Source: Lacicoccus alkaliphilus DSM 16010
GTDB taxonomy: Bacteria; Bacillota; Bacilli; Staphylococcales; Salinicoccaceae
Assembly (NCBI RefSeq): GCF_900142805.1
Contig: NZ_FRCF01000002.1
Location: 124,001-188,000 of the forward strand
Direction: 5' to 3'
Length of the DNA stretch: 64,000 bases
Shown here one piece after another: positions 45,815 through 54,959 of the stretch. The first letter of the stretch is position 1. Each line of letters opens with the position of its first letter. A program made the translations under genes and the position numbers. Below the pieces are notes generated by a model. The model had not been told where the DNA came from. It saw only the letters and a program-made list of their open reading frames with translations, and did not search any database.

Positions 45815-46767
45815 TGGCTTTCGAATTTGAAAAACCGTTGAAGGAACTCCAGGACAAGATCAAAGAGCTGGAGAAGTATGCTGCCAAAAACAAACTGGAC
45901 CTTACAAAGGAAATCAGTTTCCTTGAAGATAAGGTCGATGAAAAGAAAAAAGAAATTTATGAAAACCTGACGCCGTGGCAAAGGGTGGAAATCGCAAGAT
46001 ACATGCACAGGCCGACCACCCTCGAGTACATCGAAACTTTATTCGACGACTTCATGGAATTTTACGGCGATCGTGTTTACACCGATGATGCGGCAATCGT
46101 CGGGGGGATAGCCATGTACAAGGGCACACCCGTCACTGTGATCGGCCACCAGAGGGGCCGGGATACAAAAGGCAACATCCGGCGCAATTTCGGCATGGCA
46201 CACCCTGACGGTTACAGGAAAGCACTCAGGCTGATGAAGCAGGCGGATAAATTCAACCGGCCGGTCATATGCTTCATCGACACGAAAGGTGCATATCCGG
46301 GGAAGGCCGCAGAAGAGCGCGGGCAGAGTGAATCGATTGCCCGGAACCTGGTTGAAATGGCGGGTTTGAGAGTGCCTGTCATCAGTATAGTGATCGGGGA
46401 GGGCGGCTCGGGCGGAGCCCTGGCGCTCGGCGTCTGCAACCGTCTGCTGATGCTTGAAAACGCCACTTACTCGGTCATTTCACCGGAAGGTGCCGCGAGC
46501 ATCCTGTTCAAGGATGCTTCATTGAAAGAGATTGCGGCAGAATCACTGAAGATCACTGCAGACGACCTGAAATCGCTCGGCATCGCCGACACAGTCATCA
46601 AGGAGCCGGACGGCGGTGCGCATAACGATAAGGATTATGTGTTCAGAAGTCTGGATGAGACATTATCCGATCACCTCACGCAGCTTGAAAAATTGTCGGG
46701 TGATGAGCTCGTTGAGGACAGATTCCAGAAATATATGGCAATCGGTGAATATGAAGAACAGACATAA
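45814..46767 (+). CDS. accA: Acetyl-CoA carboxylase, carboxyltransferase subunit alpha
   Basis: AccA forms the alpha2beta2 carboxyltransferase with AccD. About 317 residues. The N-terminal coiled-coil [20 protein letters not shown] is followed by the crotonase-like core with [23 protein letters not shown] near residue 110, [18 protein letters not shown] near 155 and [12 protein letters not shown] near 192. Two ATGs, 45811 and 45814, overlap the accD stop; the second has better spacing to GAGGTG. A compact terminator follows. Confidence 0.96.
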   Translation: MAFEFEKPLKELQDKIKELEKYAAKNKLDLTKEISFLEDKVDEKKKEIYENLTPWQRVEIARYMHRPTTLEYIETLFDDFMEFYGDRVYTDDAAIVGGIAMYKGTPVTVIGHQRGRDTKGNIRRNFGMAHPDGYRKALRLMKQADKFNRPVICFIDTKGAYPGKAAEERGQSESIARNLVEMAGLRVPVISIVIGEGGSGGALALGVCNRLLMLENATYSVISPEGAASILFKDASLKEIAAESLKITADDLKSLGIADTVIKEPDGGAHNDKDYVFRSLDETLSDHLTQLEKLSGDELVEDRFQKYMAIGEYEEQT

Positions 46768-46790
46768 GCAGCCTCCGGGCTGCTTTTTTA
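46768..46790 (+). terminator. accA terminator
   Basis: GCAGCC-TCCG-GGCTGC followed by TTTTTT, closing the dnaE-to-accA run. Confidence 0.85.
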
Positions 46791-46858
46791 TTGGGGACGT
46801 TTTGCGGGTACAAATAATGGCTAGAATAAAATGTATATGATACTTTTAGAGTAAGTAA

Positions 46859-47836
<978 letters not shown>

Positions 47837-47849
47837 GAGGATGCAATTA

Positions 47850-49610
47850 ATGAGAAACACTAAGATTGTCTGTACCATCGGACCAGCTTCAGAGTCACCG
47901 GAAATGCTTGAAAAACTGATGAATGAAGGTATGAACGTCGCCAGGCTGAACTTTTCGCACGGCGACCACGAAGAACATGCGGCGCGTATCAAAAATATCC
48001 GGGAAGTGGCCCGGAAACTGGATAAGACGATCGGTATACTGCTGGATACAAAAGGGCCGGAAATGAGGACGCACTCCATGGAAAATGGTGCAGTCGAACT
48101 GAAGAAAGGGCAGGATATCATCGTCAGCATGGACGAAGTCACAGGGACATCCGAGAAGTTCTCGATTTCTTATGCAGGACTGATCGATGACGTCGACTCC
48201 GGCAGCAGAATACTGCTGGATGACGGTTTGGTGGAACTGAAGATAAAGAACATCGATAAATCTTCGAATGAAATACTCTGCGAGGTCCTGAATGACGGTG
48301 TGCTCAAAAATAAAAAAGGCGTCAATGTGCCGGGGGTTTCGGTCAACCTCCCGGGCATCACGGAAAAGGACGAAAAGGATATCATTTTCGGCATCGGGCA
48401 GGAAGTGGACTTCATCGCCGCAAGTTTCATTAGAAGGAACAAAGATGTGCTTGAAATACGCGATCTTCTTGAAAAGCACAATGCCACACATATCAATATC
48501 ATTCCGAAAATTGAAAACCAGGAAGGCATCGATAATATCGACTCCATCCTTGAAATATCCGACGGCCTGATGGTGGCACGCGGAGATCTGGGCGTGGAAA
48601 TACCGCCGGAGAGCGTGCCGATGGTCCAGAAAGATCTGATCAGGAAGTGCAATTTGATCGGTAAACCCGTGATCACGGCGACCCAGATGCTGGATTCGAT
48701 GCAGGTGAATCCGCGTTGTACGCGCGCTGAGGCCAGTGACGTGGCAAACGCCATTTATGACGGTACGGATGCAGTGATGCTGAGCGGGGAAACGGCAGCC
48801 GGGGACTATCCGGTGGAAGCGGTGAGGACGATGGCTTCCATTGCGGTTTCCGCCGAAGAAGCACAGGATTATAAAAAAATGTTGTCTGCACGGACGAAAG
48901 TCCAGCAGCCGAACCTTGTCACAGCCATCGGAGTTTCAGTGGCCCATACGGCACTGAACCTGAACTCGAAGGCGATAGTCGCTGCAACGGAGTCCGGCCA
49001 TACGGCGAGGATGATATCCAAATACCGACCACAGGCGGATATCATTGCCGTTACACCGTATGGATATGTGGCGAGGCAGCTGGAACTCGTGTGGGGCGTC
49101 CATCCCATCGTGGAAGATGCGACCAAAGATACGGACACCCTGCTCAACATGTCCGTCGCCGTCACCTTGGAAAAAGGGTATGCGAGCAACGGCGACCTGC
49201 TGATCATCACTGCAGGTGTGCCGACGGGCCATGCCGGCACGACAAACCTGATGAAACTGCATGTAGTCGGTGATGTGCTGCTGAAAGCACAGGGGATCGG
49301 CAGGAGAAGTGCGGTGGGGGAAGTTGTGGCGGCCCGTGATTTCGAGGAACTGAAATCAAAAGACCTTAAAGATAAAATTGTCGTGCTCCAGTCTGTGGAA
49401 CCCGAAATGACGGCGCTCCTGGAAGAAGCGGCAGGACTCGTCACGGTAGAGGGCGGACTGACTTCACATGGTGCAATCATCGGCCTGAACCTCGGCGTCC
49501 CGACCATCGTCGGCGCTGCAAAAGCATTCGAGCTGCTCGAAGATGGTGAATTGGTGACGATAGATGCAGAACAGCATTCCATTTACAGCGGGCATGCGAA
49601 TGTACTTTAA
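47850..49610 (+). CDS. pyk: Pyruvate kinase
   Basis: Pyk makes pyruvate and ATP from phosphoenolpyruvate. About 586 residues: an (alpha/beta)8 barrel with B domain, the signature [20 protein letters not shown] and catalytic Lys in [12 protein letters not shown] near residue 220, the [13 protein letters not shown] motif, then a C-terminal allosteric domain. An extra PEP-utilising-enzyme-like domain of about 110 residues ([18 protein letters not shown] near the end) is present, typical of Bacillus and Staphylococcus. The ATG follows TTAGGAGG; the true start is at 47850, not at the in-frame codons inside pfkA. Confidence 0.98.
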   Translation: MRNTKIVCTIGPASESPEMLEKLMNEGMNVARLNFSHGDHEEHAARIKNIREVARKLDKTIGILLDTKGPEMRTHSMENGAVELKKGQDIIVSMDEVTGTSEKFSISYAGLIDDVDSGSRILLDDGLVELKIKNIDKSSNEILCEVLNDGVLKNKKGVNVPGVSVNLPGITEKDEKDIIFGIGQEVDFIAASFIRRNKDVLEIRDLLEKHNATHINIIPKIENQEGIDNIDSILEISDGLMVARGDLGVEIPPESVPMVQKDLIRKCNLIGKPVITATQMLDSMQVNPRCTRAEASDVANAIYDGTDAVMLSGETAAGDYPVEAVRTMASIAVSAEEAQDYKKMLSARTKVQQPNLVTAIGVSVAHTALNLNSKAIVAATESGHTARMISKYRPQADIIAVTPYGYVARQLELVWGVHPIVEDATKDTDTLLNMSVAVTLEKGYASNGDLLIITAGVPTGHAGTTNLMKLHVVGDVLLKAQGIGRRSAVGEVVAARDFEELKSKDLKDKIVVLQSVEPEMTALLEEAAGLVTVEGGLTSHGAIIGLNLGVPTIVGAAKAFELLEDGELVTIDAEQHSIYSGHANVL

Positions 49611-49619
49611 GGCCCCCGA

Positions 49620-49660
49620 AAGACGCCTGTCAGCTTCAATCACGCTGACAGGCGTCTTTT
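49620..49660 (+). terminator. pyk terminator
   Basis: AAGACGCCTGTCAGC pairs perfectly with GCTGACAGGCGTCTT around a nine-base loop, followed by T. Confidence 0.9.
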
Positions 49661-49719
49661 ATTCATGTTTTTGTTTTACTATGAAAATTTCACTGGTATA
49701 ATAATTTTGAGGTGTTCAT

Positions 49720-50511
49720 ATGAAAAAGCGTTTTTTATTGATGACGATGTTTACTCTTGTTCTGATATTGTCTGCATGTAACGGCGATGAGGAAGATGCC
49801 GGCTCCTCCGAAGAAGGGTCGGGTGAAACGGCTGATACCACAGAAACAACAGAAGAAACAACAGAAGAATCTTCAGGAAATGGTGAGGAAGACCGGGAAG
49901 AGGCCAACGGCGAGCCTGAAACGTCCGCTGACGAATTGATCGATGCCGCCCAGGATGAGTGGGGAGAGACCGACAGTTATGAATTGAATCAGGTCTTCCT
50001 GATTGAAGACGGCGATACATCCGATGCGGTGCGGATGATCACCACACACAGCGACCAGGATGAACTGAAAGTGGCAATCAACCATATCGAGGCGACGGTG
50101 ACCCATTACATCTTTGAAGACGAACATCATATATACAGCGGGAATCAGTTTGAGCAGCAGGCGGAAGCAATGGATATAGACGGCACAGCCTACAGGGATT
50201 TGATCAGTGACCTGGATCGGTACCGTTCCGGCGGAGTGGAGCGCTCTGAAGACGGATACGAATTGATGATGCAGGTCGAAGATGCGGAAGATGCGGAAAA
50301 TCTGATGAGCGAAGAAATGGCTGATCTGCTGCAGGCGGCCGATGATGTCTCCGGTGAAATCACTCTGACTTTCGACGAAGAATACCGTTATACCGGCGGT
50401 GAGATGACGGCCGTACTGGTGAACGACGGTGAAGAAACGGAGCTGTCTTCGACTTTTACAATTGAAAACATCAATAATATACCCGTTATCGAAAAGCCGA
50501 GCGGCATGTAA
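49720..50511 (+). CDS. Putative lipoprotein, LolA-like/DUF6612-like
   Basis: The 263-residue protein has a lipoprotein signal peptide ending LILSAC, with the lipidated Cys at residue 20. A low-complexity Glu/Thr/Ser/Gly linker spans about 21-70, then a folded domain begins with ADELIDAAQDEWGETDSYELNQVF. This start, and the alternating strand pattern after it, resemble DUF6612/LppX-LolA-type lipoproteins of Firmicutes, but that is by pattern only. It has its own terminator. The acidic linker resembles that of the cytochrome c lipoprotein at 20747. Confidence 0.78.
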   Translation: MKKRFLLMTMFTLVLILSACNGDEEDAGSSEEGSGETADTTETTEETTEESSGNGEEDREEANGEPETSADELIDAAQDEWGETDSYELNQVFLIEDGDTSDAVRMITTHSDQDELKVAINHIEATVTHYIFEDEHHIYSGNQFEQQAEAMDIDGTAYRDLISDLDRYRSGGVERSEDGYELMMQVEDAEDAENLMSEEMADLLQAADDVSGEITLTFDEEYRYTGGEMTAVLVNDGEETELSSTFTIENINNIPVIEKPSGM

Positions 50512-50541
50512 AAGACCAATTATTCATTAATTGGTCTTTTA
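50512..50541 (+). terminator. Terminator after the lipoprotein gene
   Basis: AAGACCAATTA pairs with TAATTGGTCTT over a five-base loop, followed by TTATAA. Confidence 0.78.
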
Positions 50542-50555
50542 TAATGAAAACTTAT
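50541..50555 (+). promoter_or_regulatory. CcpC/CcpE-type dyad upstream of citZ
   Basis: ATAATGAAAACTTAT matches ATAA-N7-TTAT, the element bound by CcpC in Bacillus and CcpE in S. aureus at citrate-cycle promoters. It is about 158 bases upstream of the citZ -10, further than a classic operator, so its role is uncertain. Confidence 0.4.
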
Positions 50556-50600
50556 CACGTATGATAAGATAATTAAACGTTTCTTATCATACGTGATCAC
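50551..50600 (+). promoter_or_regulatory. Paired inverted repeats upstream of citZ (unassigned operator)
   Basis: ATCACGTATGATAAG (50554-50568) is exactly repeated in inverse as CTTATCATACGTGAT (50583-50597) over 14 bases. Each half also carries a near-palindrome: CTTATCA-CGTA-TGATAAG at 50551-50568 is perfect in its 7-bp arms. There is no T-run after it, so a terminator is unlikely. Confidence 0.5.
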
Positions 50601-50639
50601 AATGTATAAATAATGCATAAATCCTTTGGCGATGGGGAT

Positions 50640-50665
50640 TGAAAGCGTTTTTGTAAATGCTTTCA
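50640..50665 (+). promoter_or_regulatory. Two overlapping cre-like sites upstream of citZ
   Basis: TGAAAGCGTTTTTG (50640-50653) matches the left half of cre and the centre, with two mismatches at the right end. TGTAAATGCTTTCA (50652-50665) matches at all defined positions but one. They lie just upstream of the promoter, a usual place for CcpA repression of citZ. Confidence 0.45.
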
Positions 50666-50690
50666 CAACCTTTGGGCTTATATTGATTCA

Positions 50691-50718
50691 TTCACAATCA
50701 TTTATTATTTGATATAAT
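50691..50718 (+). promoter_or_regulatory. citZ promoter
   Basis: TTCACA and TATAAT with a 16-base spacer; the -10 is extended (TGATATAAT). Confidence 0.7.
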
Positions 50719-50766
50719 GGGAGAAACTATGAATATTAGTAATAGTAATTTAGAGGAGGATTTGAA

Positions 50767-51885
50767 ATGCCTGAAAACAAAGGTTTAGAAGGGGTAGTTG
50801 TTGCTGATTCCAAGATCAGTTCCATCATCGGGTCACAATTGACGTACGGTGGATATGAAATTGACGATCTTGCTGAAAATGCATTGTTCGAAGAGGTGGT
50901 TTATCTCTTGTGGAATGATCAGTTGCCGAATCAGCAGGAATTGGATGCATTCACTGATGAATTGTTCAATTTGATGACTTTGGATGACAACATCTATAAG
51001 CATTTTGAATTATATCCGGTTGACAAGGTCCACCCGATGTCAGCCATAAGAACCGGCCTGTCACTGACGGCCCACTATGATGAAAACGCCGAGGACAGCT
51101 CGGTCGAGGCATCGAAAAACAAGGCGGTGCGGATTCTTGCCCAGATGCCGGCACTGGTTGCTGCATTTGCACGGATCAGGGAGGGCAAAGAAGTGGTCAA
51201 ACCTAAAGAGGGTTTGACGTATGCTGCCAACTTCCTTTATATGCTCAACGGGGAAGAGCCGACGGACACGGAAGTGGAGGCAATGAACAAAGTGCTGGTA
51301 TTGCAGGCGGACCATGAGCTGAACGCTTCGACTTTCACCGCCCGCGTATGTGTCGGTACCGAGTCTGACGTATATTCCGGTGTGACGGCTGCAATCGGTG
51401 CGCTCAAAGGCCCGCTGCACGGTGGTGCAAACGAGCAGGTGATGGAAATGCTGAAAGAGATCGGTTCCCTCGACAATGTAGAAGGTTACTTACAGAAAAA
51501 ATTTGATAATAAAGAAAAGATCATGGGTATCGGCCACAGGGTTTACAAAGACGGGGATCCGAGGGCGAAGTATCTTAAAGATATGTCCATGAAGCTCACT
51601 GATGAAAATGGTTACAGTGAACTGTTTGAAATCTCAACGAAGATTGCGGACATCGTCAAAGAGGAGAAAGGCCTGCTGCCGAACGTGGACTTCTACAGTG
51701 CGACTGTATATCATTCACTCGGCATAGAATCGGACCTGTTTACACCAATCTTCGCAATGAGTCGTGCGTCCGGCTGGACAGCGCACATCCTGGAACAATA
51801 CGCAGACAACAGACTGATCAGACCAAGAGCTGAATACGTCGGTGCCACGGACAGGAAATACGAACCAATCGAAAACAGATCATAA
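50767..51885 (+). CDS. citZ: Citrate synthase
   Basis: Type II-like Gram-positive citrate synthase of 372 residues, condensing oxaloacetate and acetyl-CoA. Active-site residues are in the region [14 protein letters not shown] near residue 218 (His), [15 protein letters not shown] near residue 258 (His) and [14 protein letters not shown] near residue 307 (Asp). The ATG has an AGGAGGA site. It is followed after 17 bases by icd, so citZ-icd is an operon, as in Bacillus and Staphylococcus. The upstream region is rich in potential carbon-control sites. Confidence 0.97.
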   Translation: MPENKGLEGVVVADSKISSIIGSQLTYGGYEIDDLAENALFEEVVYLLWNDQLPNQQELDAFTDELFNLMTLDDNIYKHFELYPVDKVHPMSAIRTGLSLTAHYDENAEDSSVEASKNKAVRILAQMPALVAAFARIREGKEVVKPKEGLTYAANFLYMLNGEEPTDTEVEAMNKVLVLQADHELNASTFTARVCVGTESDVYSGVTAAIGALKGPLHGGANEQVMEMLKEIGSLDNVEGYLQKKFDNKEKIMGIGHRVYKDGDPRAKYLKDMSMKLTDENGYSELFEISTKIADIVKEEKGLLPNVDFYSATVYHSLGIESDLFTPIFAMSRASGWTAHILEQYADNRLIRPRAEYVGATDRKYEPIENRS

Positions 51886-51902
51886 AATTTGGAGGCAATA
51901 TA

Positions 51903-53171
51903 ATGGCTAGTGAAAAAATTACAACCAATAATGGAAAACTCAATGTACCAGACAATCCCGTCATCCCATTCATCATCGGTGACGGCACAGGACCGGACAT
52001 CTGGAATGCTGCTCAAAAAGTGCTGGACGGCGCTGTAGAAAAAGCATATAACGGTGAAAAGGAAATCGACTGGAAAGAAGTGCTGGCAGGTCAGAAAGCA
52101 TATGATGAAACAGGCGAATGGCTGCCTCAGGACACACTCGATGCAATCAATGAATATCTGATTGCGATCAAAGGGCCTCTCACGACACCCATCGGCGGCG
52201 GCATACGTTCATTGAACGTGGCACTGCGTCAGAAGCTGGACCTGTTCACATGCCTGCGTCCGGTGAGATATTTCGACGGTGTACCTTCACCGGTCAAACG
52301 CCCGGAAGATACCGACATGGTGATCTTCAGGGAAAATACTGAAGATATCTACGCCGGCATCGAATTCCAGGAAGGAACGGACGATGTCAAAAAGGTCATC
52401 GATTTCATCCGGAATGAAATGGGATCTGAAAACATCCGCTTCCCTGAAACTTCAGGCATCGGAATCAAGCCGGTATCAAAAGAAGGGACGGAGCGCCTCG
52501 TGCGTGCAGCGATCAATTATGCGATCGACAACAACCGTCCATCCGTGACACTCGTGCACAAAGGCAACATCATGAAATTCACGGAAGGTGCCTTCAAAGC
52601 TTGGGGCTACGACCTCGCTGAAAGGGAATTCGGGGATAAAGTGTTCACATGGAAGGAATACGATGAAATCGTTGAAAAAGACGGCCGCGAAGCTGCGGAT
52701 AAAGCACAGGGCGAAGCTGAAGACGCCGGCAAGATCATCATCAAGGATTCGATTGCGGACATCTTCCTGCAGCAGATCCTCCTCCGTCCGAAGGAGTTCG
52801 GCGTGGTTGCGACGATGAACCTGAACGGTGACTACATTTCGGATGCACTTGCTGCGCAGGTCGGCGGCATCGGCATCGCACCGGGAGCGAACATCAACTA
52901 CGAAACCGGTCATGCGATCTTTGAAGCGACACACGGTACTGCGCCGAAATACGCAGGACAGGACAAAGTGAACCCTTCATCCGTCATCCTTTCAGGTGTG
53001 CTGCTGCTTGAGCACATCGGATGGACCGAAGCGGCTGAATTGATCACCAAGGCAATGGAAAAGACGATCGCTTCCAAAGTTGTGACTTATGACTTTGCAA
53101 GACTGATGGACGGTGCAAAAGAAGTCAAATGCTCCGAATTCGGTGAAGAACTCGTCAAAAACATGGACTAA
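51903..53171 (+). CDS. icd: Isocitrate dehydrogenase (NADP-dependent)
   Basis: Icd oxidatively decarboxylates isocitrate to 2-oxoglutarate. The 422-residue length is right for the bacterial homodimer. [16 protein letters not shown] near residue 21, the substrate-binding loop [17 protein letters not shown] near residue 96 with the phosphorylatable-type Ser, [15 protein letters not shown] and the NADP-binding [17 protein letters not shown] near residue 342 are all present. Lys and Tyr of the cofactor site support NADP. It ends in a strong terminator. In S. aureus phoPR follow icd; here an AbgT pseudogene does. Confidence 0.97.
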   Translation: MASEKITTNNGKLNVPDNPVIPFIIGDGTGPDIWNAAQKVLDGAVEKAYNGEKEIDWKEVLAGQKAYDETGEWLPQDTLDAINEYLIAIKGPLTTPIGGGIRSLNVALRQKLDLFTCLRPVRYFDGVPSPVKRPEDTDMVIFRENTEDIYAGIEFQEGTDDVKKVIDFIRNEMGSENIRFPETSGIGIKPVSKEGTERLVRAAINYAIDNNRPSVTLVHKGNIMKFTEGAFKAWGYDLAEREFGDKVFTWKEYDEIVEKDGREAADKAQGEAEDAGKIIIKDSIADIFLQQILLRPKEFGVVATMNLNGDYISDALAAQVGGIGIAPGANINYETGHAIFEATHGTAPKYAGQDKVNPSSVILSGVLLLEHIGWTEAAELITKAMEKTIASKVVTYDFARLMDGAKEVKCSEFGEELVKNMD

Positions 53172-53181
53172 TAAAGTGATG

Positions 53182-53208
53182 AAGCATGGCACTCTGTGCC
53201 ATGCTTTT
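53182..53208 (+). terminator. icd terminator
   Basis: AAGCATGGCA-CTC-TGTGCCATGCTT, a 10- to 11-bp stem followed by a T-run. Confidence 0.9.
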
Positions 53209-53280
53209 TTATTGGGCGGGCATTCGTATAACTGCTCTTTCCCGCCATACTTCCAACTCCCGGTCCACGGACGGGGATAT

Positions 53281-53345
53281 TTGAAAATCAGGGTGTAAGC
53301 GTTTATAATGTGACGCGGCATCTCACCTTCATGGTGATTTTTATT
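53281..53345 (+). promoter_or_regulatory. Promoter with cre-like site and leader hairpin of the abgT pseudogene
   Basis: TTGAAA (53281-53286) and TATAAT (53304-53309) are 17 bases apart. TGTAAGCGTTTATA (53294-53307) matches cre at all but one defined position and overlaps the -10, which would give repression by CcpA. Downstream, TCACC-TTCA-TGGTGA plus a T-rich tract near 53319-53345 forms a terminator-like leader hairpin just before the GGGGGG ribosome site. Confidence 0.55.
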
Positions 53346-53365
53346 TTTTTAGGGGGGAAGTTTGA

Positions 53366-54852
53366 ATGGAAAATGGTAAAAGTAATCAAGGGTTCTTCCA
53401 AAAGTTTCTGGACTTTATAGAATGGCTGGGCAATAAACTGCCTCATCCGGTCACATTGTTTGCGATACTTGCAGGTCTGACTTTGATCGGATCGTGGATT
53501 TTCTCGATGATGGACGTATCGGTTGAGCATCCGGGAGAGGAAGAGGGGACTGTAGAAGTCACAAACCTTTTGAGTGTGGAAGGCATCAACTACATATTCC
53601 TGACTATGACAGATAATTTCATAAACTTCGCACCGCTCGGCGTCGTCCTGGTGACGATGCTCGGCATCGGGGTCGCCGAACATTCAGGTCTGATCAGCGC
53701 TGCATTGCGCGGATTTGTATTATCCATACCTAAAAGCCTGATCACAGCAGGACTGGTGTTTGCAGGCATCCGCTGGCAGGACTGGCTGCTGCATTTGCAG
53801 GGGTCTCGGCCGGGTTCTCGGCAAACCTGCTCCTCAGCGGGACGGATGTGATGCTCGCAGAGCTCAGCACTGCAGCTGCCGCGACGATAGACCCTGCCTA
53901 CGCGGAAACGATGAACGTCACGATGAACTGGTTCTTCATCGCAACAAGTGTATTTGTACTGACGCTTGTCGGCTGGTTCGTATCTGATAAGATCGTCGAA
54001 CCGCGACTTGGGAAGTTTTCACTTTCTGATGGTGCGGACACCGATGAAGAAGAAGAGGACTACATGGCACCCCTTACGAAAGTTGAAAAAAGAGGGATGC
54101 TGCTCGCATTCATCTCGGTCATCGTCGGCCTGATCCTTGCGGCGTCACTCGTCGCCTTCCCGGCATCACCGATGCGCGGGGACGAGGGGGCATACCTCGA
54201 TACGATCATCCAGTCGCCGTTCATGGATGCACTGGTGCCAATCATCGCGATACTCTTCTTCATCCCGGGTCTAGTATACGGCATCGTGACCCGTACGATC
54301 AGGAATGATAAAGACGTGGCGGCACAGATGACCAAAACGATGGCCTCGATGGGCATGTTCATCGTGCTTGCGTTCACAGCGGGTCAGTTCGTTGCCTATT
54401 TCAACGAATCGAACCTGGGTCTGGTCATCGGCGTCTACGGGGCAGACATGCTTGAGAACATGAATTTGACGGGGATTCCGCTGATCATCGGTTTCGTTCT
54501 GGTGACGGCTTTCATCAACCTGTTCGTTGGAAGCGCAAGTGCGAAGTGGGCGATGATGGCACCGATTTTTGTGCCGATCATGATGCAGCTCGGCTATTCG
54601 CCGGAACTGACCACGATGGCATACCGCGTCGCCGATTCATCGACCAACATCATCACACCGTTGATGACATACTTTGCGATCATCATTGCATTTGCACAGA
54701 GGTATGACAGGAACATCGGCATCGGCACACTGATTTCAGTGATGGTGCCGTACTCGATCTTCTTCCTCGTCACCTGGAGCATAATGCTGATCGTCTGGAT
54801 GCTGCTCGGCATTCCGCTCGGCCCGGATGCACCCATCCATTATCCTGGATAA
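53366..54852 (+). pseudogene. AbgT-family (aminobenzoyl-glutamate type) transporter, frameshifted by an internal deletion
   Basis: The first frame reads a normal AbgT N-terminus (MENGKSNQGFFQKFLDFIEW, membrane segments, APLGVVLVTMLGIGVAEHSG) to VFAGI at 53756-53770. It then shifts and ends at TGA 53849-53851. From 53764 another frame reads RHPLAGLAAAFAGVSAGF and continues as an AbgT C-terminus to 54852. AbgT homologues have roughly 25-30 residues between these two segments, so a piece with length 3k+1 seems lost. The sequence AGGCATC is shared by both reading frames at the joint. The gene is probably non-functional; promoter and ribosome site look intact. The short ATG-initiated frame at 53848 is not a gene of its own. 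Confidence 0.85.
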
Positions 54853-54862
54853 GCAATTTTTC

Positions 54863-54893
54863 AAAGGCACAGTTCATACTGTGCCTTTTTTCA
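54863..54893 (+). terminator. Terminator after the abgT pseudogene
   Basis: AAAGGCACAG-TTCATA-CTGTGCCTTT followed by TTT. Confidence 0.85.
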
Positions 54894-54959
54894 TTTCTTT
54901 ATCGATTTAAGACATGTATAATTTACAGTGATGATAATACAATCTGAGGAGACTGGTTC

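Noticed and set aside
50551-50600. Inverted repeat upstream of citZ as a terminator
   Set aside because: No T-run follows and a good terminator for the upstream gene lies just before it.
53848-54852. ORF starting at an ATG downstream of the frameshift as an independent gene
   Set aside because: It encodes only the C-terminal part of AbgT; the same frame continues upstream to 53764 with typical AbgT sequence, and there is no ribosome site.
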